The notes under the pieces are model-generated. The model searched no databases. It had not been told where the DNA came from and was given only the letters and a program-made list of their open reading frames with translations. This document shows, piece by piece, positions 31,901 to 44,919 of a DNA stretch of 64,000 bases (positions are counted from its first letter, which is position 1; each line of letters opens with the position of its first letter). Source of the stretch: Tupaia tana (taxonomy: Eukaryota > Chordata > Mammalia > Scandentia > Tupaiidae); assembly GCA_026018925.1 (NCBI GenBank), contig JAKSZU010000013.1:80943791-81007790 (forward strand). The letters are read 5' to 3'. The translations under genes and the position numbers were made by a program.

Positions 31901-32771
31901 CCTGGGACCCAAAAACATAATTTCCTCTTCAGTGTGTCACTACACTTCTGTGTATCCAAAGACACTGATGGCCTTTTTAAGTGAAGTGCGCAGAGTATAT
32001 AGAGTAGAAGATACAGGTAGCTATAGGGAAAGAATAAATGGGAGGGGGTATGTGGAAAAAGCAGTGGGGGTAATTGAATGAGGTGGAATAGAGATGACCC
32101 CTTTCTCCTTCATTCTGGTTCTTTTGTGTGCCTACCCAAGAGTGCCACTGTCATCATCTGGGAAGTTTAAAAAGCAGTGAATTAGACTCTCCTACTGGGG
32201 TAACCACAACTCGGGGTTTGATACTTCCATATGGAAATGTGCTTCCCTTAGTAGGAAGACATTTAGTGTCCTCCGTGAACACCCACAGATGGGATGCAAG
32301 ATAATTTAATAAGGTGAGGGCAGATGTATTAGAATTTCCCTTTCTCGTTGATTTATCTCTTACTTTTAAATTTCTACTTTTTGCAGGTACCATGTATTAA
32401 GTATATGTATTTGCCAATTATATAATTTATAATAAATAAATAGATATTAGAAATGCATGCTTAATATATTTTTATTAAGATGCCTACATAATCAAAGAGG
32501 TTTGAAGAAGGCTGCTCTGGGCGATGATCAATGAACCCACACGTGCCTTCCACTGGCGTCAGGGGCAGGTGAGAATGCAGCTGCTTGTCGTGAGACACCA
32601 GCTCTGCTGACCATCGGGGGGATGCATGATGAAGCTGTATCAACAGTGGTAGCACATCTAGAATGAGAGGGGACAGTCTCATTTGTCCTTACTTGTCCAG
32701 ACCATACCTACAGGATTGTGTTCCAAGCTGGAAGTTGCATTTTAAAAGATGATTCTAAAACTGAGTCTTTA
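31901..32771. other. Unique sequence
   Basis: About 870 bp. Nothing identified. Confidence 0.5.
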
Positions 32772-33300
32772 TTTTTTTTTTTTTCAGTGAAGGATGTTTT
32801 TATTTTACTACTACAAAAAGGCTGGAAACCTGAGGCAAGGCAGGTTTATTAATCATAGTTCTGAATCTTTTAAGAGAACAATGACAAAAGATGTCAAGGA
32901 CGGTTGAAAACATGTCAGTAAAGGAACGCTAAACAGAACCTGGAGTGCCCAGCCTTACCTGGTTACATAAGGCACTGGAGAACCTGATTTCTGAAGTACT
33001 ACCTTGGGAAGTGAAAATGGACTGTGACCCACAAGTCAGTGCCGATGGGTGGGATTACGGGTAAGAAAATTTAGGTACAATCTACAGAACTTTCTAGCAG
33101 ATCCACTTCAAGAGAAGGACTGAGCTTCCCATCACTAGAGATGTGCAAACAGATGAAGGACGACCACTTCTTGAGGGTGTCGCAGAGCAGACTCTGTACT
33201 CAGATGGGTGGTTCATCCGCAACACACATCTCCAACGGGGTTAGCACATCAACGACTGGGCGGTCCCCAGGGTGGTTATTTTAATAGTTACATGAATATC
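32772..33300 (-). pseudogene. Candidate processed retrocopy of a 3' UTR (reverse)
   Basis: On the minus strand a non-repetitive stretch ends with an AATAAA signal (plus-strand tttatt at 32799-32804), then about 14 nt, then poly(A) (T13 at 32772-32784). This is the layout of a retroposed mRNA 3' end. No parent gene or reading frame was recognised, the 5' limit is a guess, and no TSD was found. The alternative is an ancient repeat with a chance signal. Confidence 0.4.
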
Positions 33301-33954
33301 TCACCGATTTTTTTTTTATTCATATGAGGCTGAATTTACTTAAGTCCATCAAACAAAGAAAACCATCAAGTAAAAGGTAATGGAGGAGACAATGCAGATT
33401 TGGCAAAACTCTGGAGTTACTGAAGACAAGGAAACAGCGGGGATAAAAGCTCCTCCCTGCCTTGAAACTCCAAAATTCCCAGATCTTCAATATTTACCCT
33501 TCTAACCCAAGATTATTTTTTATTTCTGTCTTTCTCCCTCCAGCAAAATGTAGGCCCCAAACCTAGAGGTCCCAGAGACTTTATGGTCACCTGGCCTCCT
33601 GAACACCTAATCTAGGCATCTTTCCTAGATTCCATCTTTCCTCTTCTCCAGCCCAATGCACCTGTCCTGATTCTGAAGAATCTGCTTTCCTGTTATAAAA
33701 CAAGATGATACTGATAAATGGACCCATCCACCACCACCCCCCCATCTACTGTGAGCTAACCTCCCCCTTCCATTTCAGGTAACATATGTTTATTTGGGCA
33801 GTGGTCTCCTGTAGCACGTATTTGAACTCCAAGAGAGAACTTAAGAGTCAAGGAGGTTAAGCATTAAGGCAAGAGTTTTGAAGGAATTTTTTTATTATTA
33901 CCATTCAGGAAAGCCATTTGGGGCCCCCAAAATGATGTACTTACAATGATAATA
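33301..33954. other. Unique sequence
   Basis: Nothing identified. Confidence 0.5.
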
Positions 33955-34190
33955 CAATTGTGTGTTTAGCTCTTTATAGTTTATAAAGTATTTCCCTTGC
34001 CCATTTTTCATCTAATTTTCACAAAAATTCAATGAGTTTGGTTTTACAATGATTATCCCCATGTTGGGGTAAGGAAATTGAGACTCAGAGAGGTTGCTTC
34101 ACTTGCTCAAGGTCACACAGCTTTGAAACCTACATCAAAATCCTCACTCTAAATTCCAGTCTCAGTCCACTGTATCACACTGCCCCCCAG
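33955..34190 (-). repeat. MIR SINE (reverse)
   Basis: tgtttagctctttatagttt, ggggtaaggaaattgagact and ctcaaggtcacacagctttg are classic antisense MIR. Confidence 0.8.
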
Positions 34191-34952
34191 TGTCTCAGAG
34201 AAGAGACTCTTGCCCGTTTATGAAGGCAACAAGAATAGCTGCTGTCCCCACATGCTCAATAAACAAGGGTTCTCTTTAGTTTTAATTGACTGTCTTGATT
34301 GTGGTGAGGGTGGTTAGCCTCAGAATGATGCTCACAAAGCTCACTTCTGCCCCTCAAGGAGCCAAGCGGTTTCCTCATCTGTTTAATATATGTGATTGAT
34401 ACCTGCCTTTCTCCTATGATGGGTCTAAATGAAATAGTGTAAGTAAAATAGTTGCCTACTGTGCTCAATCATTGCACGCTGGGTCTGTCAGCACAACTCA
34501 CTTTTCTATCTGACATCCTGGTTACAAAAGGGGGTTTAAAAACAACTAGCTGAACTTATTATAAACTAAACTGGAACCGAAACCCCAGATTCCCACACCA
34601 TGCATTTCCATTCGAAACTTAAGTGCATGCCTCTTCTTGTTTGGCCTGCAGGAACTTTTTAAAATGAATCATTTCAGCAAAGTTCATCTTCATATGAGGA
34701 AAGGCAGAAACCCAGGAATTTGGGGGGAAAAGCAATAAAACAAATACTATTAAATTCCGCTGACTCTTAGTACACAAGGCGTCATAGGCACGTTTTCACC
34801 ATGTGTCCCAGATTTTCCAGGATGGTCCTCATTTCAGATGCTCTATGCCTCATTCAGACCATGTGGCAGATGCTGTGCCAGGCCACATGACTCAATCTGG
34901 AGTTAGTAAAAGATGGTCAGTGTGTGCTAGTTCCTACTTGGGAATGCAATAG
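34191..34952. other. Unique sequence with a weak MIR remnant
   Basis: The stretch 34250-34470 has a few MIR-like segments (ggtttcctcatctgtttaat). The rest is unidentified. Confidence 0.4.
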
Positions 34953-34961
34953 TGAAGGAGG

Positions 34962-35219
34962 GAACCGGTTCCATGGTGCAGCAGTAATGCACTGCTCAAG
35001 AAAAGCTGGATTCCACAAAGAAACCACTGTTTAAATCCCTGACCTGGTCAGTCTGAAGCATGCCATGCATGTTCATGAGTGCCCGAGATGAGCCTGAGGA
35101 CTGGAGAAAAAGGATCATGGTATGACCAAATGCTCCTCTCTCTCTTTCTCACTCTCCCTTTCATGTGTACATACACATGCTCTCTTATGAATAAAGACTA
35201 TAAAGAAAAAAAAAAAGAA
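34962..35219 (+). repeat. SINE-C with 9-bp TSD
   Basis: gttccatggtgcagcagtaa, a diverged tRNA-like head, tgagtgcccgagatgagcct, a CT block, then tcttatgaataaagact and poly(A). The TSD tgaaggagg lies at 34953-34961 and 35220-35228. It is among the best preserved SINE-C copies. Confidence 0.85.
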
Positions 35220-35228
35220 TGAAGGAGG

Positions 35229-36235
35229 CATGTCTCAGCCATTGAGATACTCAGTCTAGAAGGGAAGGCAATGCAGAAAGGATGGAATAGCATACAAAGT
35301 GACATGGTGAAGTAGGGAACCGAAGGATGTTGGCAATTCAGAAGACACTACAAAGTCAAAAGCTTTCCCAAGGAAGGAGGGTTCAAGTTGGATCCTGAAA
35401 GTTGACTTGGAATTTGCCCAGGGAGAGGAAGTAAAATGTACCAATCGGTGCTCCCATCCTGCCTGCAGTCCATCGCCCACTTGCCTCAAACCTTCCACGC
35501 CTTATCTGGGTATGGAGGTTCACCTTTCCCACCCCTCCCCATAAGATGGCTCAACCTCCTTCGCTTCCCCTCTGATCCTCATCCAACCCATCCCTCCTCC
35601 CTCCTCCACATCTTTCTTTCACCATGAATCACGAGGCCCACTCAGAGCTTCCTTCTTTCTGAAAGACTCGAAATGGTTTATTTATCTAAGACTCTCCCTC
35701 CACCCCCAGTCCTCTCTTATCCTCATAGGACAGTGAAGTGTGGAAAATGCCAGACCCAACAGAAGACAGAGAATGGCGGTACTACCATGTTGTGATTCAT
35801 GATTCAACAGAGAAGAGTGAAAGAGACTGTGGTGGGTGTGGGAGCAGAAAAGGCACAAAGACCAGAAGAAGGATTAATTGAACCAAGCCAAGCTCAACCA
35901 TTAAGATCCTGGTTTGGTTTGTTCCCGAAATAGGGTTGAGCTTCTGGCTGGTTCTTACTTGTTGGTAACCAGTTCACCCAACCCTTCTCTTAAGTCCTTA
36001 TTCATTAATCTTCTTAAAGAAAGCAACCTGAAAGCAACCTGACTCGGTCAGGTTTGCTGGCTGTTTGTCAAAAACCTGTTCTTCCACTAAAAGACTGCAG
36101 AGGGGAAGTGCTTACAGAGAAATCTTCACAGAGAGCTTCCATAAAGAATAACGACATGGCTCTCTTGATCCTCTGTTGCAAGGTATGTATTTCAGGAAGA
36201 TCCACATACCTAAGTCCCAAAAAGCTGCATTGACT
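35229..36235. other. Unique sequence, possible L2 fragment
   Basis: About 1 kb. 35440-35640 (cttcctttctcaccatga-like) may be an L2 fragment in sense. No gene was found. Confidence 0.4.
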
Positions 36236-36620
36236 TATCCATTTACTCATTCATTTATTCATTTATTCATTTATTTTTCAATATGTATTGACTGTGACCC
36301 AGACATGAGCAGGTATTGTGAATATGAAAAATGAACAAGTCCAGTGTGTTCTCTATCCCCATAAAATGATAAGGAAGTCAGACACAAACATGAATACCTG
36401 CAACGCACTGTAGTTGGTGATAAAATAAAGACCCTAAGAGTGTGCTTGGGGAATCACCAAAGGGAATAAAGGCATTTTCAGAGAGAAGGTGACATTTGAA
36501 GTTCTCTTTGAGGTCAAGGACTGTGTCTTACTCATCACTGCCTCCCCCATGCATACCACAAGGTTTTGCTCATAGGAGGTGTTCACAGATGTGTGCCAAT
36601 TAAATATTGAGATCTCAAAG
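36236..36620 (-). mobile_element. L2 LINE 3' end (reverse)
   Basis: It opens with an (ATTC/ATTT)n-rich start ttactcattcatttattcat, then cagacatgagcaggtattgt, aagtcagacacaaacatgaa and agagaaggtgacatttgaag, as in antisense L2. The last 100 bp may be a separate L2 piece. Confidence 0.65.
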
Positions 36621-36659
36621 CACAGAATGAGGGATCACTCTTAGATTCTTTTAACAATA

Positions 36660-36712
36660 TGTCTTCAGAAGTTGTTTTTTTTTGTTTTTTTTTTGTTTTT
36701 TTTTTTTAACAA
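36660..36712. repeat. T-rich tract between short inverted repeats
   Basis: About 45 bases, almost all T with three G, between agttgtt and aacaact. Possibly the antisense tail of an unidentified retroposon. Confidence 0.6.
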
Positions 36713-37621
36713 CTGAAAGAGAAAGTTTGCTTTCTCAGTACAAATCAATTAAATATTCTGGGTGAGACAAATCACTCATTTGCCTATGACCTTTTAGAAA
36801 AGTTGTCACTTTGTTAAAATATCATATCTATGCTTAATCTAAATTTGTATTGACTGTGTTTTAGTGTATTTATAAATGGTGAATTCAGTTTCTGAAATTA
36901 AACTTTTCATTTCCAATTTTCTAAATAAAAAACAAAACTCAAAGTATATACAGGAGCCATCAGACGAAAAGGAGAAAAGACGCATGACAGGAAGAAGGCA
37001 CATTGAATGAAAGGCCCAGAGCGTGAGCCTTTGTGGGAAGGACAAGCATTTCATTACAGCTGTGGCATTAGCAATGGCAGGAGATGAGGCAGCAGAAGGC
37101 AGCTGGCTCAGTAGGCCACGCTAAGAAGTTAGAACTCTATCCTGGGAACAAAGGGTAGATTTATTAGTGGGGGCTTGCCATGGGTGGGTCCATGTATATA
37201 CATCCTTTCTCAAATGAAAACATTGTCTCTTGGGCTCCAGTAAGTTGAAGATTTTTTTTTTCTCTTTAACAGCAAAAATGTTCATCTTGGCAGCTTACAG
37301 CTCAGGGAGCAAAGTGAGTATGTCTGCCCAAAAATCTGATCTCTCCCACCTAGAGGTCCTTTTGCAGCTGAGAACTCAGATCATCTACATTTTCCTTCAA
37401 GTGTGTTAGAAATGTCCCTGTTAGCTGGAAGCTTTTCCTCTGACTCTTAGGTAAGTAGCAAAAGTATAGAGCAAGAAGAAAAGGCACCAGAACCACAGGG
37501 CCAAGTGACAATCTCCAGGCACCTAATTGAGTCCCAGAACACTAAAGCAATAACTACAAATCAACCTACCAAGTTGCTTTATTTTTCTCTTTCTCTTTTT
37601 TACTTTTTGGCAACATTCGAA
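36713..37621. other. Unique sequence
   Basis: About 900 bp. Nothing identified. Confidence 0.5.
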
Positions 37622-37627
37622 CATATA

Positions 37628-37666
<39 letters not shown>
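37622..37666. repeat. (TG)n microsatellite
   Basis: A run of TG flanked by TATA-type alternations. Confidence 0.9.
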
Positions 37667-38344
37667 GAACATGAGACAATAATATAAGTGGACAATATTA
37701 TAAAACTGTGTCCAATTCTAGTTCTACAACTCACTATGAAGCTTTGATTAGACTACTTGAAGTCTCTGACTCTCAGTTATGTCATCTACAAATGATAATT
37801 CATTCACATGGCTATTACAAGACTGACAGAGAGGAAGTCTCCACAGCCCTTACCTAAGAACATGACACTTGTAGATATCCAATATGCCTGCTGGTCTTCC
37901 CCACCACCCATCCTGGTAGAAAACCTCCCTGTTAGAATAGCAACCCTTCCCCATGCTTCTTTCATACCTTCTGCTCCTTATCTCACCATGAACCACATCA
38001 TATTAAAATTCTGTTGTCTCCTCCTATGGCCTCCATGGTCCTCAAGCACAGGAATCATGACTTAGATGTCATCAAGTGTCTCTCACAAACTTAGGGATGA
38101 AGATCTGTTGAAGAGAGCTGGCGGTAAATGTGAAGAGTCCTGGGAGATAGTTTCCATGAGTTATCCTGTTCAACAAAGTGACTTGACCCATGAACCACGT
38201 CTCCCTGTATTCTTGCACATGTATATATCTCTCCTCCTTGAATTTGACTGATTCCAGAATTCATTTTGCTCCTGCAGAATGCAGAGACAGCACCTGTATA
38301 TAACTTCCAAGACAACATCTTAAAAAGCCTTGTAACTTCCACCA
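37667..38344. other. Mostly unique, possible L2 fragment
   Basis: 37870-38060 (accttctgctccttatctca, cctccatggtcctcaagcac) may be L2 in sense. No gene was found. Confidence 0.4.
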
Positions 38345-38580
38345 GCAACATTTCATTTAGGGCCATGATTTGCAACTTCAGGTGATATATCTTCCCAGGA
38401 ACATGTGACAACGTCAGGAGACAATTTTGGTTGTCATAATAGACGGGGGTTGGAAGAAGTTCCTAGGAGCATCTAACTGATAGCGGTCAAGGATGCTGCT
38501 AAACAGCCTATAAATCACAGGATAGTTCTGCACAACAAAATGGCCCCAAATAATAATGCCAAGTTTGAAAAATCCTGTTC
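38345..38580 (+). mobile_element. MER20-type hAT MITE
   Basis: tcaggagacaattttggttg, aggatgctgctaaacagcct and ctgcacaacaaaatggcccc match MER20 in the orientation opposite to the copy at 25372. Confidence 0.8.
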
Positions 38581-38805
38581 TGGCCCAGCCACTGTAGCAC
38601 AGAAGTAACACAGTTACCTGCAAGGTTAGAAGCCACATGGTCAACCATGGGTTTGGATCCCCAGTTCAGTCTGAAAATACACAAGGTGTGCAAGCAAGTA
38701 CTGAGGATCCTGAGGAGCTGGAGGGCTAGGAAAAGGAGACAACAGCGTGAGGAGACCCTGTTGAAGATGCTTCTTTCAAACCCTCTATCATTTAAAAAAT
38801 AATCT
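38581..38805 (+). repeat. SINE-C (diverged)
   Basis: tggcccagccactgtagcac, tRNA-like head, gtgtgcaagcaagtactgag, gagaccctgttgaagatgct. It closely follows the plan of the copy at 12211. Confidence 0.6.
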
Positions 38806-38929
38806 GTTCTAAAGGAAGCTAGATTCCATGTAAGACGTTCTACTCCTCTCCTCTATGCTAAGAGGAAGTCCACACTAGCCATGTGGAGAGAGGGAGACTT
38901 GCCAGCCTCCAACTATTCCATCCATGAAG
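38806..38929. other. Unique sequence
   Basis: Nothing identified. Confidence 0.4.
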
Positions 38930-39145
38930 CTGATACAAGAGGTGTAAGTGAAAAACCTATATTAGAGGTCAATCCACTAAAAACAGTAGCTGCCGTCAGA
39001 CATCAGCCACGATAGAGACCTCAGATGATAACTGCCCAGTTGAGCTAAGTCAACCTACAGAACTAGAAAAGACAGTAAGATGTCATTTTAAGCCACTGAG
39101 TCTTGGGGTAGCCTGTTACAAAGCAGTTGATAATCAAAGCACCGT
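38930..39145 (+). mobile_element. Ancient LTR-like 3' end
   Basis: attttaagccactgagtctt, ggggtagcctgttacaaagc and agttgataatcaaagc follow the 3' end of a common mammalian LTR-like repeat. A similar piece lies at 47900-48130. Only a fragment, with no coding part. Confidence 0.55.
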
Positions 39146-39754
39146 GCTTCTGATGTTCTTAGGTTCTTGCCTTTGCCATATGGCAAGGTTTTTGTGCAAA
39201 ATGATCAGCTGGTTTCCCAGGTGTTTTAGAAATATGCAAATTCCTCAATAATTGCTTTAGTACTACCAGCTGGACCAACAAGAGTTCTGCCTCACTTTGT
39301 AAATGAGAGGCTGGGCCATTTTGATTGCATTGGTAGGTAAAGGGAGATATAAAAGTCAGGCTGTTGCTATAGTTTGCTCATGTGACAGGCCCCAGGAACT
39401 GGGCTGGTCAAGGTAAGAAGATCCTTCCAGAGAAACAAGAGTGGGCATTGGCTGAGAATTAAAGTCAGCATGAAGGAAATCGACATATAATATAAGGCCC
39501 TACCACTTGGCTTCCAAAACCACATTAATTTACCACCTAACTTGATTCAATTCATCAAGCCTTTCTTAAACACCTGTTGTTCTGAAATTAAAAGACTTGG
39601 AGATGAAATTATCTAATTCATGCACAAAGGGATTACTATTTTAGTCAAATAGATTAATATATCAACAACTAGTCATAACATGAAATGGATGCTAAAGTAA
39701 CATGCAAGTGAAGAGTCTGTGAGTTTGCATTATTATGTTAGTGCAGGAATACTC
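39146..39754. other. Unique sequence
   Basis: Nothing identified. Confidence 0.45.
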
Positions 39755-39920
39755 ATTCAATCCATACCATTTACCAAGTCCTGCTATTATCCTAGTCACT
39801 ATTCTGCAACAGAAATCCAACAAATATTTACAACTCAAATTTACTATTCACCCTTTCAGACCCAATATACAGTCCTAGGCACTTAGAAGATAACCGTTAA
39901 AAGAGTGACACATCCCAAGA
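39755..39920 (-). mobile_element. L2 LINE fragment (reverse)
   Basis: atactcattcaatccatacc and the following accaagtcctgctattatcc are weakly similar to an antisense L2 3' end. Confidence 0.45.
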
Positions 39921-39960
39921 ATTAATAAATGACCAATTGTCTTTAGTCTATATGTTAAGA

Positions 39961-40440
39961 CTTCATGTTTCAGCCTTATTGAAGTATAATTGACAAATTA
40001 AAATTGTGTATATTCAAGGTGCACAGCATGATGGTTTGATAAACATATACATTATGAAATGATTACCACGATCAAGCAAATTTAATATATCTGTCATCTC
40101 TCAGGGCTATCTTTGTGTGGCTGTGGTGAGATACTTAAGATCTACTCTCCTAGCAAAGTTCATTTATACATCATTATTATTGACTACAGTCACCATGCTC
40201 TGCACCAGGCCCCTAGAACTTACTTATAACTGAAAGCTTGTACCCTTTGACCAACATCTCTTCATTTCCCCCATCTCACAACCCCTGGTAACCATCATCC
40301 TGCTCTCTATTTCTATGAGTTTAACTTTTTTGGAATACATATATATATTCCCATATATAATATGAAATCATACAGCATTGTCTATGTCTGGCTTATTTCA
40401 TTTAGCATAATGTACTCTGAGAATGACTCATAAATCTCAT
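39961..40440 (+). mobile_element. L1 (L1M-type) 3' UTR fragment
   Basis: ttattgaagtataattgaca, ttcaaggtgcacagcatgat, tctgtcatctctcagggct, cccctggtaaccatcatcct and tggcttatttcatttagcat are standard text of an old L1M-type 3' UTR. Non-coding. Confidence 0.8.
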
Positions 40441-40640
40441 ACAATTCATTGTATTTTATAAATTAAGAAAAAATAAGGAAATAATCTTTCCATAAAAGAG
40501 GAGAAATACAACATTTGAAATTTTTCATTTCACATCTGTCTTTCTCATCTTCTTAAATGGGTAGTTCCAGATAGATGCTCTAGGCCACACTTTCAAAATG
40601 GAAAACAGGTTTCCCTTCTGGAACTTTAGGGTAGCTAAAG
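40441..40640. other. Unique sequence
   Basis: Nothing identified. Confidence 0.45.
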
Positions 40641-41000
40641 GGTCTGAGGAATGTGTCAATCAGGGTGGGCTAGGGCATATAGCAATAACAAACAACCCTA
40701 AACTCTCAGAGGCTGTAAACAACACAATTGACTTCTCATTTACCCATCCTGCCCAACACAGTTCGGAAGAACTTGGTTGATTCAAGTCATTCAGGGACCT
40801 GGCTGACTGAGACTTTCTCTTGGCCACACATTTACCTCATCCCAGCAAAAGAATGTGGCAAACTGCATCCTGGTCAAATTGGCCAACTATCCTTGGCCAC
40901 AGTTAATCACATGGTTACACTTGACTTCAAGAGGACAAGGACATGCAGCCCTACTATGTTCCCAGAGGGTGAAGAACCAGAAATATTTGATTGGTAGCAC
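40641..41000 (+). repeat. Ancient repeat Y, copy 1
   Basis: caatcagggtgggctagggc, agcaataacaaacaacccta, ttcagggacctggctgactg and cagttaatcacatggttaca follow a widespread mammalian repeat I recall but cannot name. A related copy lies at 53947. The overlapping 89-codon frame is not a gene. Confidence 0.5.
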
Positions 41001-41583
<583 letters not shown>

Positions 41584-41585
41584 AA

Positions 41586-41790
41586 ATAGGGTTAGCAAGT
41601 AGAGTGGTGGTTAAGGCACTGGACTCCCACATGGCTAACTGTGATTCAAGTCCCGGAACTGGCTGCTTGCTTTTTCACATTCCCATTCTCTTTGTCTCTC
41701 TCTGACAGCTATAGCAAGTTGAAAAATAACTATAAATAAGTAAAATTAAAATAATTATTTAAAATATATAAAATAAATACATAAAAGTAA
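41586..41790 (+). repeat. SINE-B
   Basis: gggttagcaagtagagtggt, a B-box-like gattcaagtcccgg, then gacagctatagca (remnant of the long-form ccctatagca) and an AT-rich tail. TSD unclear because of the AT-rich flanks. Confidence 0.82.
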
Positions 41791-42169
41791 TTTTTTAAAA
41801 TACTCCATTTGAGAGAATTAGAAGAAATAGGTGTATTTGGACACTCCAGGTAAGCAGTGATAGTGTTTTAAATTTCCTGAAAAGTAAGGCAGAAAGGAAA
41901 TCACAGTAACACCTCTTCCATTTTTTGGTCAGCAGAAAGCAAACATACCTACACAGAGGGCAGGGGCTTTCTAGGAACACACTATGTAGAGAATGAACAT
42001 CTCCAACTGCTATTCATAAGAGAATAAAGAGGTTGTTCTTGTATCAACTGCTGTTGACTAAAGGGATCCCATAAAACCCAAGTCAGTGAAAGTTGGTTGC
42101 TTCTGTAAATCAGACTTAATTCGGAGGTAGAATTGGGGGAATCTTGAAAGACTGACCACAGCTACACAC
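41791..42169. other. Unique sequence
   Basis: Nothing identified. Confidence 0.45.
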
Positions 42170-42430
42170 ATAGATTGAGTGTTATGTGCCAGGCACTATA
42201 TTATCTCCATGTAATAGTTTAATCCTCAAAACTACCCTATGTGGCAAGTGCTATTATGATACCCATTTTATTGATAAAAAATATGAAATACAGAGCCATT
42301 AACATACCCAAAGTCATGAAGTTTATAAACGGTGAGGCCAAGGTTCTAACTCAGGCAGTCCAAATCCTCACTCTTAAGCAACAGGCTATTCCACCTGAAC
42401 TTGATCGCTTATGGCCCACTGGGCACCTAA
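42170..42430 (-). repeat. MIR SINE (reverse)
   Basis: tgtgccaggcactatattat, taatcctcaaaactacccta, acccattttattgataaaaa and aaagtcatgaagtttataaa follow antisense MIR. Confidence 0.75.
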
Positions 42431-43459
42431 TGTGTTCACTGAGTCCTGGGCAAGTGCTGGAATTCACTCCTTAAGTCACCCAACTAGATATGGGGCAGAT
42501 AAGCTTTGCTATCAGTGACAGCCCAGTCAAAGTGCTTTCTTCTTTATTAACTCAAGGAAGCCTCACCTCTTCAAGGGACATTCCTGGTCTCTGGCCCACT
42601 TCCAAGGCAGCCTAAGTCAGGCCTGGCATGAACATCCAGGAGCTAGTGTGATTTTTCTGGATGGAGATTTGTATTTTCTCCAACTCACTTCCCTATGATT
42701 GATGGAGACCCCAAAGCTCCACATGCTACATTAAATGGAAGAGATGACTTCAGCATGGAAACATTTTAGGGGAAGTAATACCAGCTTCCCACCCTTTCTA
42801 TGAGAAAACAGAGGAAAGTAAACCAAACACGGCCCTAGGAGCGTTCTTTATTTTTAAAAGGAGAAAAGAAAAACTTTATTTAGAACTTTTGAAAGAGGCC
42901 AACTGCAGAATATTTTGGAAACACTGACCAAGCATCTAATATATGGAATATAACAGCCTCACTACTATCACCGCCATCCCATCACCCCTGCCCCTCAAAC
43001 ATTCGGGAACTATTACAGAATCTGTGCTTGCCACGAGTGGTTTGGGTACATTCAATCCAAAGCTGGTGGTCCATCCAGGGAATTAAGAAAACTGTAACAG
43101 GAAGAGTAGTGAATCAGAAAAGAAAGACCAGGGATGTCAGTAGAGTTTTGAGTGAATGAATGAATGAATGAATGAATAAAATGCTTGCCTAGTATGTGAC
43201 AAACTGTGCACAAGGTGCTCTACAACTATCTCAGAAAACAAGGGGCTCAAATGCAATTCTGTTGATCACAAACTCAAACCTTCCAAATTCACTCCTTTCC
43301 CTTTTTCCATCATGCTGTGTAGCCAATTCTTTAGAAGGACAATGGATTTTTTAGGTGTAATTGACTAAGAGAGGGTGGAATTGGGATCTAGGCTTATTTC
43401 AATTAGCTTCACCCAAAGGACCTTTCTTCTTCTGGTATTGATTTAATTGCTTGTGCAGC
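42431..43459. other. Unique sequence with (GAAT)n
   Basis: About 1 kb. A (TGAA)n microsatellite at 43151-43179 may mark an L2 end. No gene was found. Confidence 0.5.
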
Positions 43460-43605
43460 TTATTCATTTATTCACCTGTCATTTCCTGAGCCCCTCCTCT
43501 GCACCAAGCCCCTTGGTAGGCCAGGCAAGAAAGAGTTGAAACCCTCGGTCTTGTCCTGAAGGAGCTCACCTTTCAGGGTGCTGAATTTGTAGGACTCTAG
43601 ACAAG
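43460..43605 (-). mobile_element. L2 LINE 3' end (reverse)
   Basis: ttcatttattcacctgtcat, tgcaccaagccccttggtag and cctgaaggagctcacctttc follow antisense L2. Confidence 0.65.
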
Positions 43606-44259
43606 AATACCACAGCCCATGCCAAGACTCCAAATTACAGTAATGTTCTAAGGAGCAGCTGGGGTTTTATTTTTCATTTCCTCAGCATACCCGTCTCTCC
43701 ATATTTAGTTGATATGCTCTAAAGAACAGGCCCTGACACCTGGGGGTATGTTTTTGAAAATGTGTGGACCATATGCATACCTAACATGCAGCAGGGCCAT
43801 GGAGAAATTGGTACAACACGGCTTGGCACTAGCCAGCATTTTTTTTTTTAATTCCTTAACATCTTGCCTACAAATTGCATCCTCAAGCACTTCAGAGAGT
43901 TGAATAACCCCCAAATGCTTATAGCTTATTTCATTATGCTTTATTTGGGGCTTTAAAGGAGGAGGGACCAAAGAATGTCAGGAACAGTTTAGCAGCATCA
44001 GGGTTGATGAGGTTGAAGAGTATTCAAAGAAGTTTATTTCTGTATTCCTTTTGTTACCAAAATCATGTGTTTCACTGAAGGCGATCTTGTGATTGCCTCA
44101 CAAGTATGTTTCCTAACCTCTTGTGAGCCCATTAGCCATTGCTTCATTGCCTTTTATTAATTCTTTAAGAAGAAAAGTAGCAGGGGATAGGACTAGAGAA
44201 CACTCCTAAGGCAGCAGTCAGGGTACAACGGGCCTTACCCTTGAATAAGAAAATCCAGT
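43606..44259. other. Unique sequence
   Basis: Nothing identified. Confidence 0.45.
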
Positions 44260-44560
44260 TTCTAGACACTCGGCTGTGTGGCCTTAAGCAAACCACCACA
44301 CTTCTCTGGGCTTCAGCTGCTGCCTTTGTTCAAATGCAACAGAAGCGATGCTATCCACCTCCAGAAGGCTGCACTGCTTGCAGAACCCTACCACGTGTAT
44401 TGTTTCTGGGGCAGCAAGTCAGAGTATGGAATCACAGCTCTAGTCCGTAGGCTGTTTGGCCTTATGAAAGTTAACCAACCTGTCTGAATTTCAATTTCTT
44501 TATAAAATGGGGATAGGGACAGAAGAGTAGTAAGGCAAAGGTATAAGATTTCTATTTAAA
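44260..44560 (+). repeat. Two MIR SINE remnants
   Basis: gctgtgtggccttaagcaaa and cttctctgggcttcagctgc (first), then ggctgtttggccttatgaaa and ttcaatttctttataaaatg (second) both follow sense MIR. Confidence 0.65.
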
Positions 44561-44919
44561 AATTGGGGTAAACATTTAGACTAAGCTGTCCCTTGGTCCC
44601 CGGTCCCCCTCCATTGTCTTCATCAGCATTTCCCCCAACTGCCCCAAATGAACAAATGCATAAGTAAAAACAGTTCATGCTGTGCTTCTCGATCAGTCTC
44701 TTAGCAACCACTTCCACCCAAATTGCTTCCCTCAATCCCTCCTACATAGCAGCCACTCCAATCATGCAAATGTGGTCATTATTGTTGCTGCCATCATCCT
44801 CATCCTCATTCACTGTATGATGGACCCAGTTATCCTGAATTCTCATGACTCCACAATTTAAAGATCACCTTTCAGTGACAACTGTAGGAAGGATCTAACT
44901 CATGTGAGTTGTGACAGGA
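44561..44919. other. Unique sequence
   Basis: Nothing identified. Confidence 0.45.

Noticed and set aside
43151..43179. CRISPR-like or spaced repeat array
   Set aside because: It is a simple (TGAA)n microsatellite without spacers. No array with regular spacers exists in the window.
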